Below the pieces are notes generated by a model, which made no database searches, was not told the DNA's origin, and worked only from the letters and a program-made list of their open reading frames with translations. A stretch of 64,000 nucleotides of DNA, taken from positions 1,426,001 through 1,490,000 of the forward strand of contig OX579633.1 in NCBI GenBank assembly GCA_951230915.1. Direction: 5' to 3'. Below, in pieces: positions 51,488 to 61,900 of this stretch (position 1 is the first letter of the stretch; each line of letters starts with the position of its first letter). Made by a program: the position numbers and the translations under genes. Source of the stretch: Antitrichia curtipendula. Its lineage: Eukaryota > Streptophyta > Bryopsida > Hypnales > Leucodontaceae.

Positions 51488-53159
51488 ATGCTGGGAGGTT
51501 TGTATGGGGACCTGCCGCCCCCGTCTGCGGCAGGGGACGATGAGAGCTCGGGGTTGTCGTCGAACGGGGCTCTGGGGACTTCTGTGTGGAGTAATAACAA
51601 GCTAGCCCCTTCGAATGTGCGGAAACCGAGTTTTTTCGCTCCTCCGACGTCGGTGCTGCGCAATCAGGTGTCTGCAACGAAGCCGAAAGCAGCGGCCCCC
51701 GCAGTGCAAGGGTTGTTGGCGGCTTCGCGATGGACGAGTGATGATGTGCCTGCCACGCCGGAGAGGCCACATTCCCCGCCGGCGATACATCACGGGGCGG
51801 CTTTGATGGCCGTGAGTAGCCGAGTGCTGGAAGAGTACGATCCCGCGCGACCGAACGATTACGACGAGTATTGCAGGGAACGTCGACGGCGCAAAGTGGA
51901 GGAGGAGATGCGAATGGAGGTCGAGAGGCGGCGGCAGGAAGAGGAGGAGCGGGAGGAGGCCATGAGGCAGAGAGAGGGAGAGGTCGAGAGGGAGAGGGAG
52001 AGAGAGAGGGAGAGAGAGACCGAGAGGGAGAAGGAGCAGGGGTCTGAACAGCGGGCGGCGTTGCGGATTAGTGGCGAGGAAGCTTGGAAACGCAGGGCGA
52101 TGCTGTCTGCAGCTCGGGAGAGTCCAAGTCCAAGTCCGGCTCGAGCTCGCTCACCATCGCCACCAAAGAGTGGCGAAGGATTTAGTAGTGCGAACAAGCA
52201 AAGTTCCATGACTGCCGCGCAAAGGATGATGGCCAGGATGGGGTGGAAGGAAGGGCAGGGGCTTGGGAAACAAGAGCAGGGGATCACTGTGCCCTTGATG
52301 GCGAGGAAGACGGATAAAAGGGCTGGGGTCATCGTGAATGCAGCTCAGACGGCCGCTGTTGTGGACAAGAAGCCGGCTGTGAAGGGGGTCTCGATCTCTG
52401 GGCCGCCTACTCGAGTTGTACTGCTTCGAAACATGGTATGTTGTTTTCAGTTATTTCCCTTGTTTCGGTTCAGTGGTCTGAGTCCTAACCCCGAGATTTC
52501 TTAGCTTTAAAATGACCACTTGGATTGATCTGATTTTGAAATTTTTAATTTGGACAGTACCACTGAAGAGCATTGCATGTGTGGGTCAGTAAGTAAACAG
52601 AATTGAGCAAAAGAAAGTTCCCCATGTGACCCACTCAGAAGTGCTTAAAATCACGTTAGGGTTTAAAACCTTGAGTTGCACTGGGTTTAAGCTCGGCTTA
52701 AATTACGAAATCTTCTATTTGGAACATCGTTCGCTTGAATCAAGGTAGGCTGAGAATTGAAGTGCAGGTGAATGGAATGGGTCATATAACACGCATTGAT
52801 TGTGTTCTCAGAGACATGTGTAACCTTTCATTCACTGGTCTTCTTATTGGCAGGTTGGACCTGGGGAAGTTGATTCTGAGCTGGAGGACGAAATCTCGTC
52901 AGAGTGCTCGAAGTATGGGAATGTGACGCGGGTTCTCATTTTTGAGATTACCGAGCCAAATTTCCCTGCCACAGAAGCTGTTCGAATTTTCGTGCAATTT
53001 GAACGGTCAGAACAAACCACCAAAGCCCTCGTAGACTTGGATGGTCGTTTCTTTGGGGGCCGCGTAGTGAGAGCCAGCTTTTATGACGAGGACAAGTTCA
53101 ATAGGAATGATCTGGCACCCTCGCCAGGGGAGGTTCCTGCTGCATTACCTGAGTCCTGA
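51488..53159 (+). CDS. DRT111: DRT111/SPF45-type splicing factor (RBM17 family)
   Basis: Two exons (51488-52435 and 52854-53159, phase-0 GT-AG intron) give 417 aa. The N-terminus has GGLYGDLPPP, then a Pro/Ser-rich stretch with an ExYDPARPNDYDEY motif near residues 118-130. A highly charged Arg/Glu coiled-coil-like stretch follows at about 128-188 (a run of about six RE dipeptides). An SPSPSPARARSPSPP segment comes next, then a G-patch at about 241-285 (RMMARMGWKEGQGLGK). The C-terminal RRM of the UHM type is at about 308-398, with the ligand-binding R-x-F loop as GRFFGGR. In Arabidopsis this protein (DRT111/RSN2/SFPS) acts in early spliceosome 3' splice-site choice and in light and ABA signalling. 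The frame is intact. Start choice: the first ATG after the uORFs, giving the conserved N-terminus. Confidence 0.95.
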
Positions 53160-53342
53160 AACAGCTATGGATTTTCCTCACAATTTTGCCTGTAGCATAC
53201 TCCACCTTCTTGGGATCCATACTCTCTGTACTCGATCTTTGAAGAGGTCTCCATCCTTGTGTAGGTACAGTACAGGTCACAAACTATCTGCAGCAGTAGG
53301 TTAGTAAGGATACAATGCTAGTTTGAGGACTTGTGGAACCAA

Positions 53343-53684
53343 ATGTTTCGAATGTCTGACTTTAAGCTTCTTCACCGTCAACGTAATGTGATTCGCTCCT
53401 GGTTGGCTGATATTATTAGCGATAACAACACTGTTGAGCTTCGCGGACTCAGAGATGCGATAGTTTCACCCTTTGTCTTCCCATTTATGCAAAAAACGGT
53501 TCATCTCTATTCTGGCCTCAAATGCGAAAAGCGCTTCACGGGCAAACAATCTTCAGTCATTGAAGAGCAGGTTTCAGCACCGCTACGTTCACCAGAAACC
53601 AATCATTCAGCATTAGCAAAACCACAAGCGCCCCAAGAAATCAAAATGGGAAGCTTCGAAACCACTTCACGGTACTTAGTGTGA
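53343..53684 (+). CDS. Uncertain 113-aa ORF downstream of DRT111
   Basis: An open frame from ATG at 53343 begins MFRMSDFKLLHRQRN and ends TAG-free until TGA at 53682-53684. Base composition is closer to genes than to the AT-rich intergenic DNA. I see no known domain, signal peptide or membrane segment. It could be part of the DRT111 3'-UTR, an unannotated small gene or chance. The short distance (183 bases after the DRT111 stop) favours UTR. Confidence 0.2.
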   Translation: MFRMSDFKLLHRQRNVIRSWLADIISDNNTVELRGLRDAIVSPFVFPFMQKTVHLYSGLKCEKRFTGKQSSVIEEQVSAPLRSPETNHSALAKPQAPQEIKMGSFETTSRYLV

Positions 53685-54025
53685 GATACTGAGCATCATT
53701 CTCGCACTATTTGGAGCATCCAGACACAGCAGCAGAGTCGTTCTCTGCAGCACCATGTTCAGCAAAAAGTGGCATGAATTTGTATTGAGATGATCTGGAT
53801 GAAAACAATTACAGGTACGTCACTAAACTATCAAAAAAACAAAGTTCAACTTTGAGTAAATATAGAGCCGGGCTTCTGCACATTTGAACCCCCACTAACA
53901 ACAATGCTATCATCTTTCCACCAATCTGCACTCAACACCTGAATACAACAGTGGAAAACTCAGAAACTCAGGTATATTAACTCCAAACTTCTATTTTTCA
54001 CTCAAAGAAAAGCAAAGCTCCTGTA
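53685..54025. other. Intergenic DNA, no feature seen
   Basis: DRT111 downstream flank up to the Tc1-like element. Nothing recognised. Confidence 0.4.
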
Positions 54026-54502
54026 CAGTATCCGGAAGCAATGTTACGTAACTTTCAGTTTACTGCGGTGAGATTAAAAAAAGCAGTCAACTTCAAGTGA
54101 CCACCGTGAATTTGACTTTTGAGCAATTGCCATGGGATTTTCACTATGTTATTGGACTATGAGTAATCTTGTGAAAAATAAATTGTATGTGGATAATTAT
54201 CCAAAAAATCCACATAAAGTCATAGTTCTCTATTGCCTTATCCAAAGTGTGTCCACCTGGTTTTCATGCACTGGCTTCCGTTGGTCCTCATTGCAGCACA
54301 ATCGTGATTTGGATCATTGGTTTTTTAAAAGATATGTATGTGCTTTTGTATTGGGATTGCATTGTAAGTTGTTGGGATAACTTGTGATACGGTTGTACTA
54401 GGTGAATTTGTGACTTGGTTTAGTGTGAGGTGCATTTTTTTTGTTGATACAAGTTTGTTTGTTGTTGTGGATAGGTTTAGTGGCATTATTTGTTGAGAAA
54501 AA

Positions 54503-55235
54503 ATGAAGACTAGAGCGTTGACAGATGTTGAAAAAGAAGTAGTAGTTAGAATGCATAGAGGTGGAATGACAGGTGTGCAAATAGCAAGAGAATTAGAAAT
54601 GCCGCCTTCAATTGTTTATGGTATTCTACAAAGTTTTAAGAAATAAGGAACTGTAGTGTCACCAAAGTCACCGGGTAGGCCTCAAAAGCTTATAAAGCAT
54701 AGAATGAGACATCTAGAGTGCCTACTTAATGATGATTGTCATTTATCACTCACAAAGATTACAAATTAGATGGCAAATGTTGCACATGTTAGTTGTCGTA
54801 TTGTAAAGAACGCTTTGAAAACCCTTCGTTATAGATATCGTGTTGCAACAAAAAACATTTTTGAGTCTGAAGCACCAAGCAAATAGGCTAGCATTTGCTA
54901 GAAAGTACAAAAATTGGAGTGAGGAGGATTGGAAGAAAGTTATTTGGACTGATGAATCATCTTTTGAAATTGGAAGAAATTCTTGACAAATTAGGGTGTG
55001 GAGAAAAGCATATATAAGAGGTACTCATCTAAATGTCTAGCACCTATTTTCAAGTCTGGCCATACTTCAATGATGGTTTGGAGTGCTTTTAGTGGTTTTG
55101 ATAAGTCTCTTTTACTAATCATACCTCCACATAATAGAAGTACAAGTGATTTTGTTGATCTTATTTATGATGGCACTTTAAGTGGATTTTATTTTCTCCA
55201 CAATCATCCAAAAGACATTATACTTATGGAGGATG
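54503..55235 (+). pseudogene. Tc1-like transposase fragment, left arm (broken)
   Basis: Begins MKTRALTDVEKEVVVRM, a helix-turn-helix start with GGMTGVQIARELEMPPS, then the linker motif SPGRPQKL (a GRPR-type hook). The first catalytic Asp is in VIWTDESSFE, and the second is in the region read as DIILMED, after HNHPK. The frame is broken by TAA after SFKK, TAG after KITN, a frameshift near 54860, TGA after RNS and TAG after HLNV. No functional protein can be made. Confidence 0.85.
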
Positions 55236-55249
55236 GCACTCCCATACTT

Positions 55250-56277
55250 GATGAAGAGATTCTACCAATTCTTCTCTATTGAGTGATCGGGACGTAGGTT
55301 GAATTCTATTTTTCAATATCTTCCATAAGTTTTCTATTGGGTTTNNNNNNNNNNNNNNNNNNNNNNNNNNNNNNNNNNNNNNNNNNNNNNNNNNNNNNNN
55401 NNNNNNNNNNNNNNNNNNNNNNNNNNNNNNNNNNNNNNNNNNNNNNNNNNNNNNNNNNNNNNNNNNNNNNNNNNNNNNNNNNNNNNNNNNNNNNNNNNNN
55501 NNNNNNNNNNNNNNNNNNNNNNNNNNNNNNNNNNNNNNNNNNNNCATCCTCCATAAGTATAATGTCTTTTGGATGATTGTGGAGAAAATAAAATCCACTT
55601 AAAGTGCCATCATAAATAAGATCAACAAAATCACTTGTACTTCTATTATGTGGAGGTATGATTAGTAAAAGAGACTTATCAAAACCACTAAAAGCACTCC
55701 AAACCATCATTGAAGTATGGCCAGACTTGAAAATAGGTGCTAGACATTTAGATGAGTACCTCTTATATATGCTTTTCTCCACACCCTAATTTGTCGAGAA
55801 TTTCTTCCAATTTCAAAAGATGATTCATCAGTCCAAATAACTTTCTTCCAATCCTCCTCACTCCAATTTTTGTACTTTCTAGCAAATGCTAGCCTATTTG
55901 CTTGGTGCTTCAAACTCAAAAATGTTTTTTGTTGCAACACGATATCTATAACGAAGGGTTTTCAAAGCGTTCTTTACAATACGACAACTAACATGTGCAA
56001 CATTTGCCATCTAATTTGTAATCTTTGTGAGTGATAAATGACAATCATCATTAAGTAGGCACTCTAGATGTCTCATTCTATGCTTTATAAGCTTTTGAGG
56101 CCTACCCGGTGACTTTGGTGACACTACAGTTCCTTATTTCTTAAAACTTTGTAGAATACCATAAACAATTGAAGGCGGCATTTCTAATTCTCTTGCTATT
56201 TGCACACCTGTCATTCCACCTCTATGCATTCTAACTACTACTTCTTTTTCAACATCTGTCAACGCTCTAGTCTTCAT
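55250..56277 (-). pseudogene. Tc1-like transposase, minus strand across the gap
   Basis: On the minus strand the right arm repeats the N-terminal two thirds (ATG at 56277), with the same early TAA, TAG and frameshift as the left arm. Here the RNS codon is followed by CGA (Arg), not TGA. After the N gap the C-terminus continues at 55344-55250 with NPIENLWKILKNR, whose Glu is the expected third catalytic residue of the DDE triad. The spacing between the second Asp and this Glu lies in the gap, so DD34E or another class cannot be read. Confidence 0.8.
55345..55544. other. Assembly gap (200 N)
   Basis: Exactly 200 undetermined bases, probably a placeholder size. It sits at the centre of a long inverted repeat, a place where assemblers commonly fail. 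Confidence 1.
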
Positions 56278-56883
56278 TTTTTCTCAACAAATAATGCCAC
56301 TAAACCTATCCACAACAACAAACAAACTTGTATCAACAAAAAAAATGCACCTCACACTAAACCAAGTCACAAATTCACCTAGTACAACCGTATCACAAGT
56401 TATCCCAACAACTTACAATGCAATCCCAATACAAAAGCACATACATATCTTTTAAAAAACCAATGATCCAAATCACGATTGTGCCGCAATGAGGACCAAT
56501 GGAAGCCAGTGCATGAAAACCAGGTAGACACACTTTGGATAAGGCAATAGAGAACTATGACTTTACGTGGATTTTTTGGATAATTATCCACATACAATTT
56601 ATTTTTCACAAGATTACTCATAGTCCAATAACATGGTGAAAATCCCATGGCAATTGCTCAAAAATCAAATTCACGGTGGCCACTTGAAGTTGACTGTGCT
56701 TTTTCTAGTCTCACCACAATAAACCAAAAGTTACGTAACATTGCTTCCGGGTACTGTAGATCAATGGAGGCAACCACTCTTGGTCATTTGGTCACTTGGG
56801 GATAAATGATGTTAAACTCAATCATAAAAGCAACCTGCATGAATGTATATACAGACAATATTATCAGTCGAATTGCCCAAGAT

Positions 56884-57050
56884 CCTAGAAGAAACCCATG
56901 TTTTTCTTGAAGAATTATTTTGTGATGTCCACTTGTTTTTATGTTATGTTACAACTAACATCTTAATGTTATGTTTGATGTCATTGTGACATAAAAACAT
57001 GTGGATGTCACAAAAATGTGTCATAAAAAACACAAGTTTCTTCTAATGGG
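56884..57050. repeat. Foldback repeat, about 167 bp
   Basis: 'agaagaaacccatgttttt' on the left pairs with 'cacaagtttcttct' on the right, and 'ttgtgatgtccacttgtttttatg' pairs with 'cataaaaacatgtggatgtcacaa' inside (first 20 bases of each considered). It overlaps the last predicted residues of the unidentified exon series. Confidence 0.65.
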
Positions 57051-57876
57051 ATAATTCTAGAAAACCCAGCACCAAGGATGTACCAGAGACTTTGGTAAAG
57101 TATCTCTTGTGCACAAGGAGACAACAAACCTGATGAGCAAACACCTGATGAGTGACTCTATGCAAAAACTCAGAATTCCAACATATAGGAAAAACACGCA
57201 ATCAACAATCGTCCTGGCGAAATACCTGCTTTTCAATAGAAAATGACAGCGCAAGACTCCAATCGTCATTTTGAACCACATAAAAGCATGCTCCACCTGA
57301 ATTGAACTTTTCTTTTTCGATGGCTTGATGGATGTGTCCATGATCCTGAACAAACCAGATCAAAACGAAGTCAGATATTAGGCACAACCAAGTTCAACAA
57401 AACGGCGGTATTGTAGTTAGGAAGCTCTTGACCGTTACTGCTAAACATAAGAGAGGAATTACAAATCCCAAGAAGAAGTGAGGCAAGAACGACTGTTAAG
57501 AACTAAGGCCCTTTGCCTCCGCAATTTAGTACTTGACTGCCCGAGGGACTAGAATAGCTGCTGCAACACATTGGACTAATGCTGTATGTCCCTTTAGTTG
57601 CTTCAAACCTTAAGAAGGTCACACGAAGCCCTTCAATGTATACTTTTGAAAACTTGTGTCCTGTCGGGGTTAAAGCATTTAGACACAATGTCGTTGAAGT
57701 CGCTTCGTTCTGAGCAACCTGCAAAATCATGGGCATTAGGCATCACATTGTTCAAATAAGCACCCAATACTTCTTTCTATGAAGTGTAGAACAATGATGG
57801 CCATTTTCCCTTCAATCCAAGTGTCCCCAAATGGCTTCTTCCATATCTTTAGGATTTGAAACAAATCATTAGGAAG
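57008..57876 (-). CDS. Unidentified exon series downstream of SWI2
   Basis: Three minus-strand exons with clear splice borders keep one frame at phase 0: 57718-57533 (begins VAQNEATSTTLCLNAL, includes KVYIEGLRVTFLRFE), 57345-57226 (DHGHIHQAIEKEKF, then GGACFYVVQNDDWSLALSF) and 57157-57008 (SHSSGVCSSGLLSPCAQEIL, LWYILGAGFSRI, stop TGA). A possible earlier exon is 57876-57793 (LPNDLFQILKIWKKPFGDTW), but its donor GTTCTA is weak. Composition looks protein-like, with clustered aromatic residues and Cys. I do not recognise the family. It could be the 3' end of an unknown gene, a retained pseudogene, or alternative 3' exons of the SWI2 transcript. The last exon runs into a foldback repeat, so the end is uncertain. 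Confidence 0.35.
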
Positions 57877-58964
57877 CTGCACGGATGGTAACAAAACGTA
57901 ACAAAAGAAAGAAGAAATTAAGCCCTCCATACACGTAACGTAGAAATCTGATTTGGAAGTTATTAATGATGACTATTAGTTTCTAGACTGGACATTCTAT
58001 TTTATGTTTGGGCACTTTGGGGTTAACTGGAAACTTGATTCAAGTATTCACAGAAGGTTTAATGAGTTGTGATCACAGAGAGCAGGCAGTAAAAGAGGAG
58101 CATTTAGAAGTAAAGATTTGACCCAAATCTGGACACCAATGGGAATTTAAATCAAAGGATGGTATGTATAACCCACATGGATTATGGAACCCCCAAGTCT
58201 AAACCAAACTCAACCACAAGCAAAGATGGGTACAACTGGAAATACATGATGCAGAGTATGTGTCTGTTATGGTCATGCATACTCATAGAGTACGAGCAAA
58301 CATTTACGTGCCAAGGTTGTAACGGTCTCTGCAGTAAATCAAAACCATGTTTCCAAATGCAACATGGACCTGACATAACCCTGCTCTATATGTACATCAT
58401 AAAAGACTCCCCAGGATCGAAAAGTTGTAAATGTTTAGTTATAAGCATTAGATTCATACAAAAGATCCCCAATCATAGATTGAAAAGCTTTCCATGTTTA
58501 GTTAAACGGCATTAGATTCACACAATCTCATGCTGAGTAAAGGTTGTATTAATGTTAATGTAACACAAGTGGAGTTAACAAAATACAAGTGTGATGTTAG
58601 CGTTCTTGGCATTAATTTAATATTATACTACCATTAAGTAACCATTTAATCACTATCATCTTGCATTAGTTTAACATTATCTTAATATTAATCTAATATT
58701 CCATCAGTTGAACATTAACTTATCAGCAATAGCACGGGAAATCTAATAAAGGATCGTATTGAGAAATGAAAGTAAGTACGAACATAAAAGATTAAGCGAA
58801 AAGATAACGAATCGAACCTGGAGCAGGTACTGTATGGGGGCGATTGATTGTTAAAACACCACTGTAACTTCTAGTGAGAATAAATTGTTCAATGGAAGTC
58901 TTCAGAAACTCGCCGTCGACCAAAAATTCGAATGGTCACAGATTTTGTATAAAATAGAAATAAT
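57877..58964. other. SWI2 3' flank with repeat
   Basis: 58440-58740 is the 'TTAATGTTA' repeat related to the CPP1 intron (7126-7345). A 118-codon plus-strand frame at 58159-58515 shows no known motif. A donor-like 'CTCCAG|GTTCGA' on the minus strand near 58819 may mark a 3'-UTR intron or an exon of the unidentified downstream series. Confidence 0.4.
58440..58740. repeat. 'TTAATGTTA' dispersed repeat
   Basis: 'cattagattcatacaaaa' at about 58446 and 'cattagattcacacaat' at about 58508 start two adjacent partial copies. Both are followed by reiterated 'ttaatgtta'/'taacattat' motifs as at 7126-7345. Confidence 0.6.
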
Positions 58965-61900
58965 TTACAGAAGACTCAGACTGTCGATCACTTCAAGAGT
59001 ACAGAGGCCACTGGTAGCTAGAAGCCATTTTGTTGTCGCATCCATCTCCCCATACTTATGTGGCTCCTCTAATTCCTCTTGTTTGCTGTTGGCCTCCACT
59101 CCAGTTTGGTGCACTTTCTCTGGCGGGGCATTGACGGTAGAGGCTTCTTCTTCTTGAATGGTTTGTTGTTGATCAACAACTGGAGAGTTGTTAGAAGTCA
59201 AGCTTTTCTGGTCTCCAACTGGACTACGCTGCACTCTTGCCTTGGACCTCTTGCGCTTCTTCGACACTCCTACCACTTCCTCATTCCGGTGGGCATAAAT
59301 AACACCTGCAAGTATTACAAGAGAATGTGTGTTAATGCCAGACAGTGCTTTCTCGAATTAATATAGAGGATACTGAAACCGTTAAAGACCTGATGCTGGT
59401 TCCTATATTACCCCTGTTACCAACAGGAATTCATCAGGTAATTCAGGAATTCATACACTTCGTTGGGCTTCAATTAGCAAGTGGCGTAAGCATGACTTGA
59501 CTAAATGTATATGGTCACTAATCTTTTTAATGGAAATGGGGATGTCCATTATCACTTACAATGGCCTACAACCTCCCACTTTCAAATTGCATAAGAAATT
59601 CATACGTAGTGATAAAATTTTGACCTCAAATGGTTTTGGCTCGTGTACCCAATAATCACTCCACAGCTCAACAGTGATATCCCAAAAAATCACTTCAACA
59701 TATGCTGACATGCTTAGAGTGAAGCAAATAGTATCATCTACCTTACAAGGAGACCTCCAACACCGATCTACTCAAACTTTCAGAATGCAAAACAAAATAA
59801 AAAGAGTCAGAAAGACAAAAATTGCCAACGGAGTTCGCTAAGAATGATCTTCACAGCCACTGCCAGTTTTGCAAGATCTTGGGGGGTGTCAGTCAAGTCA
59901 CATGTAACACCCAAAGTGGTCTGAGCTGCTTACCTGCATCTTTCAACATGTCCTCGTACTGGCTTTCAGAGTTGTTTTCGATTTTATCTGTACTTGCACT
60001 TTGCACTTCAGATGACTCACTGTCCTCAATGTCGTCTTCAAGTTCACCTCTTGAGCCAAGTGAATCGTCGGAACAGCGAATGTCGTCTACTTCAGCTTCT
60101 TCAATGTGTTTGCAGCTCATAGTCTTTTCGTCGATGACTTCTGGCTGAGTACTGTTCCCAAGAGAATTCAATACTGGGCTGGTGCGATGAATACCTGTCG
60201 CTCTCTCATCGTGCTTTTCAATGATGTCGCTCGTAAAAACGGTTGCCGAAAGATCCCGGAACAAATTACTGATCCCAAAAAGCTCACCCTTATGCATTTT
60301 TGAGTCCTGCAGATTATCAATGCAAAGGCCGTCAAAAACAACAAAAAAACAACTAGTGCAAGTGACAAGTTTAAAAATTAGCCAACAATGAAGAAAAGGA
60401 ATTCCTTTCCCTTCTTATCAATATATGTGACTACAAGGAAGTCAACCGTAAGGTGGTGCTTTCAGAACGGAGGTGGATAAAAATTTAACTTTCCATTTGG
60501 ATAGACATTACCCTCATCTATTTGTGAGAAATTCTATGAAGTGAAAAAGAGTTCTGTATCTATCTAAAGAGATAAATCAACGACAAAAAAAATCAGAATC
60601 AGATGAGAAACTGGACTTCTCTTAATTTACCTGGACACCTTCAAAGTAGCGCTTCTCAAATGTACCATTAACGCCGATGTTGAATAGCTGCTGTTTGTAT
60701 ATCTGACGAGAATAAACAAGCTCCTCTATTGATCCTGCAGCTAGTAGCCTGTACACAGTAACGTGCCGTCGTTGCCCATAGCGGAAGGACCGATCTTGCG
60801 CCTGCAAATCCTGGGCAGGGTTCCAATTGGGGTCGAAAATGACCACCCTATTGGCACTCACAAGGTTGAGTCCTAATCCACCCGCCCGGGTGGAGATCAA
60901 AAACACCTGAATCCGTGCAAAACATCAGAATAAGAAAGAGTCATATCACTGAAAATTCATATAAGCAATAAACTAACAACTAAGGTAAATTACCGGATTG
61001 AGGAACTTGTCAAAGCAATTAGACTATTCATAACAAATGCGTAATCTGGATATTGACGCCAAGTTCCTAGAAGCTCGAAGGAGATTGAGTGTATATATCT
61101 CCAAGAATGTATAATACTTCGGCGTGTGCCACCTACTAAAATCAGTAGCTACACTGTGATACTTCCACATGCCTCCAAAACCTTCCAATAAAATGCAATG
61201 GATGATAGTCCAGGATCCTAACAAAATAGATGAAATTTTACCTGCTTACTAGGGCTATTATTGAATTCGTCCACCAGGGTCTGACGCAAACCCATTGGAG
61301 TGGATCCATCAAGGCGACAGAAGCTGTAAGCCTTTCGCACCATGAACCTATCCAGAATATCCAGCATCCTGCAAAAGGCCATTGTTGTCAATCGTACTTT
61401 CCTACGACAACATGAAAACTGCAGACGTATCAATAATTGGTCGGCGGAAATAACAGCACTCACAAAGTTTTGGATAAAATCATCAATCAAGAGAACACTC
61501 TGAGGATACCGACCATTATAAGCAAACAAAGAGGGTGAGAACACTAATCTACACAGAACCGTCAGAACACTGATCATACAAATGATGCCCATCCATATGC
61601 AGTACAGAAGCCATGAAACTAAAAAATGTGAGCAAGAAAACTAAAAAATTAATTCGAGAACTCACTTAACGGAGTAGCTGAAAAGGAGAACTTTGTCTCC
61701 TTTTGATAGCCAGGTCCCCAGCAGTTTTTCCAGTGCTCTCATTTTGCCACAATGCTGAGCATCACTTAATCCCATAAAGCTCTCATCCTGTTGCACCCCG
61801 CCAACCAGCACTGCATCCTCACCAAGTGCAGCTGAAGCAAACCGTTCATCCTTTTTTTGTTTTTCCGGGTCATCCTTTGAACTAGGTTTGATCAACTCCA

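Larger units (their letters stand above)
54026..56756. mobile_element. Palindromic, inactive Tc1/mariner-type element
   Basis: Both ends read TA then CAGTAYCCGGAAGCAATGTT (in inverse orientation at the right), giving TA target duplications at 54024-54025 and 56757-56758. The left arm 54026-55235 and the right arm 55545-56756 are near-perfect reverse complements over about 1.2 kb. Between them lie 109 bases of unique sequence and a 200-N gap. Each arm carries the first two thirds of a transposase reading inward. The unique segment encodes, on the minus strand, the C-terminal NPIENLWKILKNR part. A normal element would have one transposase between short repeats, so this is a foldback rearrangement or an assembly artefact around the gap. 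Confidence 0.88.

Noticed and set aside
55224..55782. Long minus-strand frames running through the N gap.
   Set aside because: They are open only because undetermined bases cannot create stops; each side is a broken transposase piece.
58819..58940. Minus-strand reading PFEFLVDGEFLKTSIEQF, resembling the N-terminal part of WDR12-type proteins.
   Set aside because: A TGA lies directly upstream in frame, with no ATG or AG acceptor between, and no WD repeats follow. The likeness is short and probably chance.
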